33,805 bases of DNA, taken from SAR116 cluster bacterium MED-G04. Its GTDB lineage: Bacteria; Pseudomonadota; Alphaproteobacteria; Puniceispirillales; UBA1172. Where the stretch lies: contig NTKX01000014.1 of assembly GCA_002457135.1 (NCBI GenBank), forward strand, positions 1-33,805, read 5' to 3'. Numbering within the stretch: the first letter of the stretch is position 1; each line of letters starts with the position of its first letter. Position numbers and translations under genes: made by a program. Shown here piece after piece: positions 23,280 through 33,593 of this stretch. The notes beneath the pieces are model-generated. The model did no database searches. It was not told the origin of the DNA and worked only from the letters and a program-made list of their open reading frames with translations.

Positions 23280-24248
23280 ATGGCTACTATTGATACTGAT
23301 ACTGACAATAATATTGATATGGATACTGGCATTCCCCCTTGCGTGGTCATTGCCGGGCCAACCGCCAGCGGTAAATCGGCGCTTGCACTCAGCATCGCGG
23401 CCCTCATCGGGGGGGAGATTGTCAACGCCGATTCCATGCAGGTTTATCGTGATCTGCCGGTGCTGACAGCGATCCCTGATGCGGCTGACCGGCAGGCGGT
23501 GCCGCACCATGGCTATGCCATGATCGACGGGGCTGATCGTCATTCCATGGCGCGCTGGCTGGATGATACGCGGGGTCGCGTGGCCGGGATCAGGGCGCGG
23601 GGGCGCGTTCCCATGCTGGTGGGCGGAACCGGAATGTACCTGCGGGCCGCGATGGAGGGGATAGCCCCTCTGCCTGATGTTCCGGGGGCTATCCGGCAAC
23701 AGGCCACCGCCATGCTTGCCGAAATGGGCGGGGCTGGCTTCAGGGCTGAACTCAGGCTCCATGATCCGGTTCTGGCGGATCGGCTGGACGATGGCGACAG
23801 CCAGAGGCTGATCCGCGGGATGGAGGTTTTTATGGCAACAGGCCAGCCGCTCAGCCAATGGCAGGATACAAGGCCCGAAGGCATGATCCCCGGGTCGTTT
23901 CTGTGCATCAAGGTGGAACCGCCGAGGGATATTCTCTATTCCCGCATCAACCGGCGTTTCCCGCAGATGCTGGAACAAGGCGCGATTGATGAGGCCAAAG
24001 CCATCGCATCGCGCCAGCTAGACCCGTCCCTGCCCCTCATGAAAGCGGTGGGATTGCCGCCCATTCTCGCCATGCTGGAGGGCAGCATGACCCATGATGA
24101 AATGGTGGAACTGGCCTGCCGGGATACACGCAGACTGGCCAAGCGGCAGATGACCTGGTTCCGAAATCAGTACCGGGCTGAGGCAACACTGGACGGAAAT
24201 GAGACCGCGCAATTTTTGGAAAGTTTTTTACCGAAAATCTTACCATAA
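23280..24248 (+). CDS. miaA: tRNA dimethylallyltransferase
   Basis: MiaA adds a dimethylallyl group to A37 of tRNAs that read codons starting with U. The 322-residue protein has the P-loop GPTASGKS (residues 26-33), the catalytic region NADSMQVYRDLPVLTAIP, LVGGTGMYLRA, and the C-terminal RRLAKRQMTWFRNQ tRNA-binding motif. The start is uncertain. ATG 23280 gives an Asp- and Thr-rich low-complexity leader of about 17 residues; ATG 23319 would remove most of it; ATG 23223 has a GGAA upstream but adds codons unlike the rest of the gene. The open frame continues back into serB on the other strand and is not coding there. Confidence 0.93.
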   Translation: MATIDTDTDNNIDMDTGIPPCVVIAGPTASGKSALALSIAALIGGEIVNADSMQVYRDLPVLTAIPDAADRQAVPHHGYAMIDGADRHSMARWLDDTRGRVAGIRARGRVPMLVGGTGMYLRAAMEGIAPLPDVPGAIRQQATAMLAEMGGAGFRAELRLHDPVLADRLDDGDSQRLIRGMEVFMATGQPLSQWQDTRPEGMIPGSFLCIKVEPPRDILYSRINRRFPQMLEQGAIDEAKAIASRQLDPSLPLMKAVGLPPILAMLEGSMTHDEMVELACRDTRRLAKRQMTWFRNQYRAEATLDGNETAQFLESFLPKILP

Positions 24249-24308
24249 GTTATTTTAAGGGGTTGACCTGATCTGGCATCTATGGGATTTGAATAAGGCG
24301 CGATCACT

Positions 24309-24359
24309 TGACCGTGCAGCGGAATATTTGCCCCCGGTCATTGAGATCGGGGATTTTCT
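24309..24359 (+). promoter_or_regulatory. Candidate transcription attenuator in the ilv leader
   Basis: A terminator hairpin, CCCCGGTC at 24332-24339 with GATCGGGG at 24345-24352 (one G-U pair), is followed by ATTTTCTT. Only 43 bases separate it from the ilvI start, with no visible promoter between, so ilvI transcription probably passes through it. An alternative helix, TGACCG at 24309-24314 with CGGTCA at 24335-24340, would break the terminator. It could instead simply end the miaA transcript. Confidence 0.5.
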
Positions 24360-24402
24360 TGCTTAACGATTTGACCGCACGTGAAGACGAAAAGGTGATG
24401 AG

Positions 24403-26199
24403 ATGACGGCCAAGGCTGATACGGCTGAACAGAATGATGAAACCAGGGCGATGACAGGGGCGGAAGCTATCCTGAAAGTCCTTGAAGAAGAGGGGGTTGA
24501 GGTTATCTTCGGCTACCCCGGCGGTGCTGTGCTGCCGATTTATGATGCTCTCTTCAAGAACAACTCTATCCGCCATATTCTGGTGCGGCATGAACAGGCT
24601 GCTGTCCATGCGGCTGAGGGCTATGCCCGCTCCACCGGCAAAACCGGTGTTGTGCTGGTGACATCCGGCCCCGGGGCCACCAACGCGGTGACCGGGCTGA
24701 CCGATGCGCTGATGGATTCCATTCCTGTGATCTGCCTGACCGGGCAGGTGCCAACCCACCTGATCGGTAACGATGCGTTTCAGGAGGCTGACACCACCGG
24801 CATCACCCGTCCCTGCACCAAGCACAATTACCTCGTCAAAACGGTGGAAGCACTGGTTCCGACGGTTCGTGAAGCGTTTCATGTTGCCGCCAAGGGTCGC
24901 CCCGGCCCGGTGGTGATTGATCTGCCCAAGGATATCCAGCTGGCTGAGACAGTCTTCCCTGACCGGGTTGCTGGCGTGACCGAACGGCGTTATCAGCCGA
25001 AGGTTGAACCTGAACGTGCGCTGATCCGGCAGGCTGCTGAAATGCTGGCTTCGGCGAAACAGCCGGTGATTTATGGCGGTGGCGGGATCATCAATTCCGG
25101 CCCGGCAGCATCGGATGCCTTGCGTGAACTCGTTGCCCTGACCGGATTTCCGACCACGCTGACGCTGATGGGGCTGGGTGCATTGCCCGCCACGGATAAA
25201 CATTTTCTCGGCATGCTGGGCATGCACGGCACCTATGAAGCCAACCTGACGATGTATCACTGTGATGTGATGCTGAACCTCGGGGCGCGCTTTGATGACC
25301 GGGTGACCGGCCGTACCAGTGATTTTTCGCCTAATTCCAAGCGGATCCATGTTGATATTGACCCATCATCCATCAACAAGAACATCACGGTTGATCTGCC
25401 GATTATCGCTGATGCCGGCCGCGCCATCACCATGCTGGTCGAAGAGCTGAAATCCATGGGCTTCAAGCCTGACAAGACCGCGCTGGATAAATGGTGGGGC
25501 GCGATTGACAACTGGAAGAAGGTCAACTGCCTCAGCTTTGATCAGACGGGTGAGGTGATCAAGCCTCAGCACGCTATCCACCGGCTCTGGGAAATGACCC
25601 GTGATCAGAAAGTCTATGTCACCACCGAGGTTGGCCAGCACCAGATGTGGGCGGCCCAGTATTTCGGTTTCGATGAACCCAATCGCTGGATGACCTCCGG
25701 CGGGCTTGGCACCATGGGTTATGGTCTGCCTGCCGCCATGGGTGTTCAGGTTGGTAACCCTGATGGCCTGGTCATTGATATTGCCGGTGAAGCATCGTTT
25801 ATGATGAACATGCAGGAAATGTCGACCCTGGCCCAGTATGGCCTGCCGGTGAAGATGTTCATCATCAACAACGAATGGATGGGCATGGTGCGCCAGTGGC
25901 AGGAACTGATCCACGGTGGCCGCTATTCCGAGAGCTATTCCGCATCCCTGCCTGATTTCATCAAACTGGCTGAATCCTTTGGCATGAAGGGATTGAGGGC
26001 CAACACGGTTGATGATCTGGATGGCGTGATTGAGGCGATGCTGGCCGAAGATGGCCCTGTCGTGGCTGATATCCGCGTTGCCAAGGAAGAAAACTGCTTC
26101 CCGATGATCCCGTCCGGTGCGGCGCATAATGAAATGCTGCTCGGCCCCAATGACAAGGCGGCCAAGCCTGTCTCCGAAGAAGGCATGGTTCTGGTTTAG
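24403..26199 (+). CDS. ilvI: Acetolactate synthase large subunit
   Basis: This thiamine diphosphate enzyme makes acetolactate or acetohydroxybutyrate, the first common step to valine, leucine and isoleucine. The 598-residue protein has FGYPGGAVLPIYDALF, the catalytic Glu64 in RHEQAAVHAAEGYA, LTGQVPTHLIGNDAFQE and SGGLGTMGYGLPAAMG. The metal-binding motif reads AGEASFMMNMQEM...INNEWMGM, with Glu463 where GDG motifs have Asp. From memory this variant occurs in other alphaproteobacterial enzymes. The ATG at 24403 follows AGGTG. The small subunit gene follows after 21 bases. The symbols ilvB, ilvG and ilvI are not separable by sequence. Confidence 0.96.
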   Translation: MTAKADTAEQNDETRAMTGAEAILKVLEEEGVEVIFGYPGGAVLPIYDALFKNNSIRHILVRHEQAAVHAAEGYARSTGKTGVVLVTSGPGATNAVTGLTDALMDSIPVICLTGQVPTHLIGNDAFQEADTTGITRPCTKHNYLVKTVEALVPTVREAFHVAAKGRPGPVVIDLPKDIQLAETVFPDRVAGVTERRYQPKVEPERALIRQAAEMLASAKQPVIYGGGGIINSGPAASDALRELVALTGFPTTLTLMGLGALPATDKHFLGMLGMHGTYEANLTMYHCDVMLNLGARFDDRVTGRTSDFSPNSKRIHVDIDPSSINKNITVDLPIIADAGRAITMLVEELKSMGFKPDKTALDKWWGAIDNWKKVNCLSFDQTGEVIKPQHAIHRLWEMTRDQKVYVTTEVGQHQMWAAQYFGFDEPNRWMTSGGLGTMGYGLPAAMGVQVGNPDGLVIDIAGEASFMMNMQEMSTLAQYGLPVKMFIINNEWMGMVRQWQELIHGGRYSESYSASLPDFIKLAESFGMKGLRANTVDDLDGVIEAMLAEDGPVVADIRVAKEENCFPMIPSGAAHNEMLLGPNDKAAKPVSEEGMVLV

Positions 26200-26220
26200 G
26201 CCCTGAATTAGGAAAAAGAA

Positions 26221-26760
26221 ATGGTCATTAAAGAACAGGTAGAACGCCACACCATCTCGGTTCAGGTTGATAATGAACCGGGGGTGCTGGCCCGGGTGAT
26301 CGGGTTGTTTTCCGGTCGCGGCTATAACATTGACAGCCTGACGGTATCCGAAGTTGACACAACCAGTCGTCAATCACGGATTTCGATTGTCACCATCGGC
26401 ACCCCGCTTGTGATTGAGCAGATCAAGGCCCAGCTTCATCGCATGGTGCCGGTGCATCACGTTCGTGACCTGACCACGTCGGGCAGTCATATCGAACGTG
26501 AACTTGCTCTTGTCAAAGTGGTGAATTCAGGCGAAAAGAGGATCGAAGCGCTCCGCATTGCGGATACCTTCAGGGCGCGCACCATCGACAGCACGCTCTC
26601 ATCCTTTGTTTTTGAGATCACGGGCAACAGTTCCAAAGTGGAAGCCTTTATTGATCTCATGGCGTCCCTGGGTGAAATGGAAGTATCCCGCACGGGTGTT
26701 TCCGCTATTTCCAGGGGGGCTACCGCCGATATGCCCATCAGCCATGGTGCTGAAGAATAA
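26221..26760 (+). CDS. ilvH: Acetolactate synthase regulatory small subunit
   Basis: The small subunit activates the large one and carries valine feedback control. The 179-residue protein begins with an ACT domain, RHTISVQVDNEPGVLARVIGLFSGRGYNIDSLTV, which includes the Gly-Val-Leu valine-binding region. A second ACT-like half follows (ELALVKVV...FVFEITGNSSKVEAFIDLM). The length fits the IlvH/IlvN type with both domains. It lies between ilvI and ilvC in the same direction, with gaps of 21 and 28 bases, so all three form one operon. Confidence 0.96.
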   Translation: MVIKEQVERHTISVQVDNEPGVLARVIGLFSGRGYNIDSLTVSEVDTTSRQSRISIVTIGTPLVIEQIKAQLHRMVPVHHVRDLTTSGSHIERELALVKVVNSGEKRIEALRIADTFRARTIDSTLSSFVFEITGNSSKVEAFIDLMASLGEMEVSRTGVSAISRGATADMPISHGAEE

Positions 26761-26785
26761 CCATCTAGACAGCAGACAGGAGTAA

Positions 26786-27808
<1,023 letters not shown>

Positions 27809-27818
27809 TTATTCCTTG

Positions 27819-27880
27819 AATCCAGCGCCATGAAGGGTCAATATGATCCCCGTGGTGCTGGATTTGGCCATATTTCTGTT
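27819..27880 (+). terminator. Long hairpin, probable terminator of the ilv operon
   Basis: A fourteen-pair stem (27819-27832 with 27851-27864, two G-U pairs) has an 18-base loop and is followed by a T-rich stretch ending CTGTTTT. The tract is not a clean T run, so efficiency is uncertain. The rest of the gap up to mreB (27881-27991) shows no clear promoter to my eye. Confidence 0.55.
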
Positions 27881-27991
27881 TTACAAGTAACGGAGATAAG
27901 GGCCAGGTACAGGTCCGCACAAACGGCATATATACCAACGGCATCACAATGCCAGAACACCATTCAGGGGACCGTTTACCGGAAAATTTAA

Positions 27992-29029
<1,038 letters not shown>

Positions 29030-29037
29030 GGGGCGGG

Positions 29038-29997
29038 ATGGCACGGGGACCGGTCAACCGGAAAAGAAGCCGTAAATCAAACAGCTTCACGACCCATGCT
29101 ATGCTGTTCGTGTTCTGCCTGCTGCTGATGATGGTGGGCAAGGCCGATATTGCGGTGATGCATTCCGTGCGGTCAATCCTGACCGGGCTGACCGTGCCGG
29201 TGGCGGATGTCGCCTCGGTGCCGTTCAGGGCCGTTCATTCCATGCTCGACAGCATGGTTTCGGTTGCCAATCTCAGGCAGGAAAACGTCCGCCTCAAGGA
29301 AGATATCGAAAACCTCAAGCAATGGCGTCGGCGTGCGGAAATCCTGCAAAGCGAAAATCGCCAGTTGCGTTCCGTCAGCGGGGTCATCATCCCCGATGCC
29401 ACAACCCCGGTTTCGGCACGGGTTGTGGCGGTGAATGCGGACAGTTTCGCCCATTCGGTGATGGTCAATGTCGGTGAACGTTCCGGTATCAGGGAGGGCA
29501 ATGCCGTCACCACCACCGACGGGCTGGTCGGGCTGGTGGTTGATGTCGGCCCCAAACACGCCCAGATCCTGCTGATCACCGATATCAACGCCATGGTGCC
29601 GGTTATCCTCGCTTCCTCATCCTGGCCAGCTATCACGGTGGGGATGAACAGCAAGCGGATGGATTTGCGATTCCTGCCGACCGAGGCCAGCGTTTCCGTG
29701 GGTGACCTGATCCAGACCTCGGGGCATGGCGGTGTGTTGCCGCCTGGTATCCCGGTGGGGCGGATTGAAAAAATCCAGAGCAACGCGATTTCAGTGCGGC
29801 CCGTGGCTGATTTGCAACGGCTCAGCTTTGTGACCATCCTGACCATGGACAGGGACCCGGGCTATTCGGTTGATGCTATCGAAGAGCAGCGCTTTCAGCC
29901 CCTGCCTGTGGATGACAGCGGGTTTTCGCTCGAGGGGCTTAATGCCCTCGGCCAGCGCACCAGCAGTGACGTGACGGCTGAGGAGGGCGACCAGTGA
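29038..29997 (+). CDS. mreC: Rod-shape determining protein MreC
   Basis: MreC is a bitopic membrane protein whose periplasmic part links MreB and the peptidoglycan synthases. The 319-residue protein has a basic N-terminus, one membrane segment (about residues 20-38), a coiled coil at about residues 80-115 (LRQENVRLKEDIENLKQWRRRAEILQSENRQLR, described here by position), and two beta domains with VVAVNADSFAHSVMVNVG and SSWPAITVGMNS. A GGGGGCGGG tract precedes the ATG. The stop overlaps the mreD start (GTGA). Confidence 0.93.
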   Translation: MARGPVNRKRSRKSNSFTTHAMLFVFCLLLMMVGKADIAVMHSVRSILTGLTVPVADVASVPFRAVHSMLDSMVSVANLRQENVRLKEDIENLKQWRRRAEILQSENRQLRSVSGVIIPDATTPVSARVVAVNADSFAHSVMVNVGERSGIREGNAVTTTDGLVGLVVDVGPKHAQILLITDINAMVPVILASSSWPAITVGMNSKRMDLRFLPTEASVSVGDLIQTSGHGGVLPPGIPVGRIEKIQSNAISVRPVADLQRLSFVTILTMDRDPGYSVDAIEEQRFQPLPVDDSGFSLEGLNALGQRTSSDVTAEEGDQ

Positions 29998-30518
29998 GCG
30001 GGATCGACCAGAAAAATGACAGCAAGCTGCTGGGTCAGGTTCTCGCCTTTGTCGGTCTGCTTGCGTTCAGCATGGCCGAAAACGGGCTGGGCTATTTCCC
30101 CTCGCTTTATGGCAGTGTGCCGAAACTCTCCTTCACCATGCTGTTCGTTTTGTGTTTCTATCATCCGGCGATCATGCCGCTGATTTCGGTTTTTCTGGTT
30201 GGTGTTGTGCATGACCTTTCCCAGGCCAACCCGATTGGCTACACCTCCGCGCTGATGGTGATGGCGCATTGCTGGATCATGTTTCGCCGGCCGATGCTGA
30301 TGCAGACCGAAAGCGGGTCAATCTGGTATGAATTCACCATCATGATGCTGGCGATGATGCTGTTCATGCTGACGGTTATCGTGGCCTTTACAGGCAACCT
30401 GCCCGCGTTGCAGCCATTGCTGTTTCAGTTCAGCCTCACTGTTCTGATGTTCCCGATGATGAACTGGATGTATCATCTCATCATGGGTTTTGCCGCCATA
30501 CTGGAGCAGGTTCGATGA
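29994..30518 (+). CDS. mreD: Rod-shape determining protein MreD
   Basis: MreD is a small integral membrane member of the elongation complex. The 174-residue protein is very hydrophobic, with about five membrane segments, and has the loosely conserved pattern of the family around LSFTMLFVLCFYHPAIMPLISVFLVGVVHDL. The start is a GTG that overlaps the mreC stop by four bases, and the mrdA start overlaps its own stop in the same way (ATGA). Identification relies on position between mreC and mrdA as well as composition, because the family is poorly conserved. Confidence 0.88.
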   Translation: MSGIDQKNDSKLLGQVLAFVGLLAFSMAENGLGYFPSLYGSVPKLSFTMLFVLCFYHPAIMPLISVFLVGVVHDLSQANPIGYTSALMVMAHCWIMFRRPMLMQTESGSIWYEFTIMMLAMMLFMLTVIVAFTGNLPALQPLLFQFSLTVLMFPMMNWMYHLIMGFAAILEQVR

Positions 30519-32455
30519 TCACCAAGCGCAGCCGCGAATACAACGCTGTATTGAGCCGCCGTTCCCTCATTCTCGGGGGGATTCAAGGTGTGCTGGTCAG
30601 CGGGCTGGCGGCGCGACTGTATTACCTGCAAATGATCGAAGGCCAGCAATACAGCACGCTTTCCGATCGCAATAAATACGATTTCAGGCTGATTACCCCG
30701 TCACGGGGCCGCATCTATGATGCTGGCGGGCGGCTGCTGGCGGGCAACGCTGAGGCGTATCAGCTCAGCATCATTCCCGATTATGCCGGGGATGCTGAAA
30801 ATATCCTCCGCATCCTGTCGGAGCTGATCACCCTTGAGGAAGACGATATCACCGCGATCCTTGAGGAGGTTCGCTCAACGCCGTCTTTTCTGCCGGTGCT
30901 GATCCGGTCTGATCTGACCCAGCGTGAGGTGGCCCGTCTGGTGGTGCGTAGCCCCGAGCTCCCCGGCGTCAGTTTTGAGAAAACCGAAAAAAGGATTTAC
31001 CCCCAGGGGCTGCTGGCCGGGCATGTTACCGGCTACGTCAACAGGGTCACGCAGAGCGAGATCAATTCAGGCGCGATAACGCGTGAGCTGGCGGCAATCA
31101 ACACCGGCAAATCAGGGGCTGAAAAAGCCTTTGAGAAAAATCTCCGTGGTGAGCCGGGGCGGGAACGTATCCTTGTCAATGCCTTTGGGCGGCCGATCCG
31201 CACCGCGATTGATGAAGAATCGCTGTCGGGCGGTGATGTCCGGCTGACCGCCAACATGGACCTGCAACTGGCGGCGCTGGGTGCGCTCAAGCGCGGCTCC
31301 AACACACCGATCCCGCGGGGTGACAAGCGGGTGCAACGCGCCATTGAACGGCAACCTGAACTGGGCCTGATGCTGCCTGAAACCGAAGAATTCGCCTATA
31401 TCGACAGCAAGGGCAGGATCGTGCCGCCGGAATCGGGCTCCGTGGTGGTGGTTGATGTGAAAACCGGTGCCGTGCGTTGCCTCGCCTCGGCCCCGACCTT
31501 TGACCCCAATCTGTTTTCGGGCCGGATCAGTTCCAGCGAATGGCAGCTGATGATCAACAACCCTCGCCAGCCTCTGCTCAACCGGGCGCTTTCCGGCCAG
31601 TATGCGCCGGGGTCCACGTTCAAGATGGCGGTGGCCCTGGCCGCGCTTGAGGCCGGGATTATCAATGAGAAGACGCGGTTTTCCTGCCCCGGCCATAAAA
31701 CCGTGGGTAATCAGGATTTTCACTGCTGGCAGGAATTTGGCCACGGCTCGGTCAATATCGTTGAGGCGATTGAACAATCCTGCGATGTCTTCTTTTATGA
31801 GCTGGGGCTGAAAACCGGGATCACGCGGATTGCCGAAATGGCAAGGCGGCTCAGTTTCGGGGATGTCACGGGCATCAACCTGCCGGGTGAGAAAAACGGC
31901 CTGATGCCGACCAAGGAATGGAAAAAGAAAAAAATCGGCCGTGTCTGGACGCTGGGTGAAACCGTCAATGCCTCCATCGGTCAGGGTTATGTTCTGTCCA
32001 CCCCGCTGCAACTGGCGGTCATGACGGCACGCCTGGCCAGCGGCCAGATGCGGGTCATGCCCCGCATCACCGAAACCGATTATGTCCCTGAATTTGAACC
32101 GCTGGATATCAACCCCTACGCGCTCAAGGTTATTCGCAAAGGCATGCGCAGGGTGATGAACGGCGATAAGGGAACCGCCCGCAGGCATGACCTCACCATC
32201 GGTAGCGGCATGGCCGGAAAGACAGGAACGGTTCAGGTGCGGGCGATTTCAAAGGCTGAACGCGAACAGGGCGTGACCGATAACGCGGACCGGCCCTGGA
32301 AATTCAGGGATCATGCGCTGTTCACAGGGTATGCGCCCTATGATGACCCGCGCTATGCGATTTCGGTTGTGGTTGAACATGGCGGCAGCGGTTCCGGTGC
32401 GGCGGCCCCGGTTGCGCGGCAGGTCATGTCCTGGTTGCTGGAGAATGAGGCCTGA
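30515..32455 (+). CDS. mrdA: Penicillin-binding protein 2 (elongation transpeptidase)
   Basis: PBP2 crosslinks peptidoglycan during lateral wall growth, together with RodA. The 646-residue protein has an N-terminal membrane anchor (about residues 14-33) and the dimerisation domain starting at ITPSRGRIYDAGGRLLAGN. The transpeptidase domain has all three motifs: STFK (Ser367, Lys370), SCD (Ser422 to Asp424), and KTG (Lys569 to Gly571). SCD replaces the common SxN triad, as is usual in PBP2. The ATG overlaps mreD and the stop overlaps rodA by one base. Confidence 0.97.
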   Translation: MITKRSREYNAVLSRRSLILGGIQGVLVSGLAARLYYLQMIEGQQYSTLSDRNKYDFRLITPSRGRIYDAGGRLLAGNAEAYQLSIIPDYAGDAENILRILSELITLEEDDITAILEEVRSTPSFLPVLIRSDLTQREVARLVVRSPELPGVSFEKTEKRIYPQGLLAGHVTGYVNRVTQSEINSGAITRELAAINTGKSGAEKAFEKNLRGEPGRERILVNAFGRPIRTAIDEESLSGGDVRLTANMDLQLAALGALKRGSNTPIPRGDKRVQRAIERQPELGLMLPETEEFAYIDSKGRIVPPESGSVVVVDVKTGAVRCLASAPTFDPNLFSGRISSSEWQLMINNPRQPLLNRALSGQYAPGSTFKMAVALAALEAGIINEKTRFSCPGHKTVGNQDFHCWQEFGHGSVNIVEAIEQSCDVFFYELGLKTGITRIAEMARRLSFGDVTGINLPGEKNGLMPTKEWKKKKIGRVWTLGETVNASIGQGYVLSTPLQLAVMTARLASGQMRVMPRITETDYVPEFEPLDINPYALKVIRKGMRRVMNGDKGTARRHDLTIGSGMAGKTGTVQVRAISKAEREQGVTDNADRPWKFRDHALFTGYAPYDDPRYAISVVVEHGGSGSGAAAPVARQVMSWLLENEA

Positions 32456-33591
32456 TGTTAAGCCAGCGTCCACCCCCCACGGTCTACCCTGACCCGATTG
32501 AAACGGGTTTCGTCCAGTCGCTCAAACGATTGCCATGGGTCATGCTGGTGATCATGATGCTGCTGGGCGGGATAGGGGTGCTTGCGCTCTATTCGGCAGC
32601 GGGCGGCAGCTGGTCCCCGTGGTCGTGGAAACACCTGATCAGGCTGGCGGCGGGGTTTGTGCTGATGGTGATGGTGGCCTCTGTCCCGATCCGGTTTTAT
32701 CAGCGATTTGCCTTTCCGGGGTGGCTGCTGGCCGTGCTGGTGCTGGTGCTGGTTGAATTTATCGGCTCCGGCAGCGGCGTTCAGCGCTGGATCAGTGTCG
32801 GCGGGTTCAACCTGCAACCGTCGGAACCGGCCAAACTGGCGGTGATCATGCTGCTGGCGGCGTGGTTCAATGACATGAACCCTGACATGATCCGTTACCT
32901 GCGCAGTTATGTTCCGGTACTGGCGATTGTGCTGATCCCGTTCGGGCTGGTGCTGGCCCAACCGGACCTCGGCACCGCGATCATGCTGCTGGGCGCAGCG
33001 GCGGCGGTTGTCTTTATTGCCGGCATCCCGTCTTGGATGATCGGGGTGGTCATCGCCTCCATCCTGTTGGCGGTGCCGGTGATCTGGGCGCAGCTTTATC
33101 AATATCAGAAAGACCGTATCCTCGTGTTTCTGAACCCCGGTGCTGATCAGCTGGGTGCCGGGTATCAGATCATCCAGTCCAAGATTGCCCTCGGTTCAGG
33201 CGGGTTCCTGGGCAAAGGATACCTTCAGGGCAGTCAGAGCAGGCTGAACTACCTGCCCGAAAAACAGACCGATTTTGTCTTCACCATGATCGGGGAGGAA
33301 TTCGGTTTTCTCGGGTGCAGTTTCATTATTGGCCTCTATGCCCTGCTGATTTTCCAGATGATCCGCACCGGCCTGTCGCTGAGCCTCAATTTCTCCCGGA
33401 TGGTGGTGATCGGGGTGGCCACGATGCTGTTTTTCTATGTCTTTGTGAATGTTGGCATGGTGACCGGTGTTCTGCCCGTGGTGGGGGCGCCGCTGCCACT
33501 GATTTCCTATGGTGGTACCGCCCTGATGACGGTTTTTATCGGCATGGGGCTGATCATCAGCGCGATCATGCATGATGAGGGACGCCGCTGA
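32455..33591 (+). CDS. rodA: Rod-shape peptidoglycan glycosyltransferase RodA
   Basis: RodA is a SEDS-family glycosyltransferase that polymerises lipid II for cell elongation and pairs with PBP2. The 378-residue protein has around ten membrane segments. Family blocks are GSGSGVQRWISVGGFNLQPSEPAKLAVIM, LAQPDLGTAIML with the key Asp, PGADQLGAGYQIIQSKIALGSGGFLGKGY, and LPEKQTDFVFTMIGEEFGFLG; the end has VGAPLPLISYGGT. It shares one base with mrdA. The next gene starts two bases after its stop. Confidence 0.97.
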   Translation: MLSQRPPPTVYPDPIETGFVQSLKRLPWVMLVIMMLLGGIGVLALYSAAGGSWSPWSWKHLIRLAAGFVLMVMVASVPIRFYQRFAFPGWLLAVLVLVLVEFIGSGSGVQRWISVGGFNLQPSEPAKLAVIMLLAAWFNDMNPDMIRYLRSYVPVLAIVLIPFGLVLAQPDLGTAIMLLGAAAAVVFIAGIPSWMIGVVIASILLAVPVIWAQLYQYQKDRILVFLNPGADQLGAGYQIIQSKIALGSGGFLGKGYLQGSQSRLNYLPEKQTDFVFTMIGEEFGFLGCSFIIGLYALLIFQMIRTGLSLSLNFSRMVVIGVATMLFFYVFVNVGMVTGVLPVVGAPLPLISYGGTALMTVFIGMGLIISAIMHDEGRR

Positions 33592-33593
33592 CC

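Noticed and set aside
24282-24296. ATG frame in the ilv leader as an attenuation peptide
   Set aside because: It encodes only MGFE, with no run of branched-chain residues.
24304-26373. Two long minus-strand frames (348 and 335 codons) opposite ilvI and ilvH
   Set aside because: Both lie antisense to well-identified genes, overlap each other's region in the usual shadow frame, and show no family motif.
31112-32188. Minus-strand frame of 358 codons opposite mrdA
   Set aside because: Antisense shadow of the PBP2 gene, whose catalytic motifs are intact on the plus strand.
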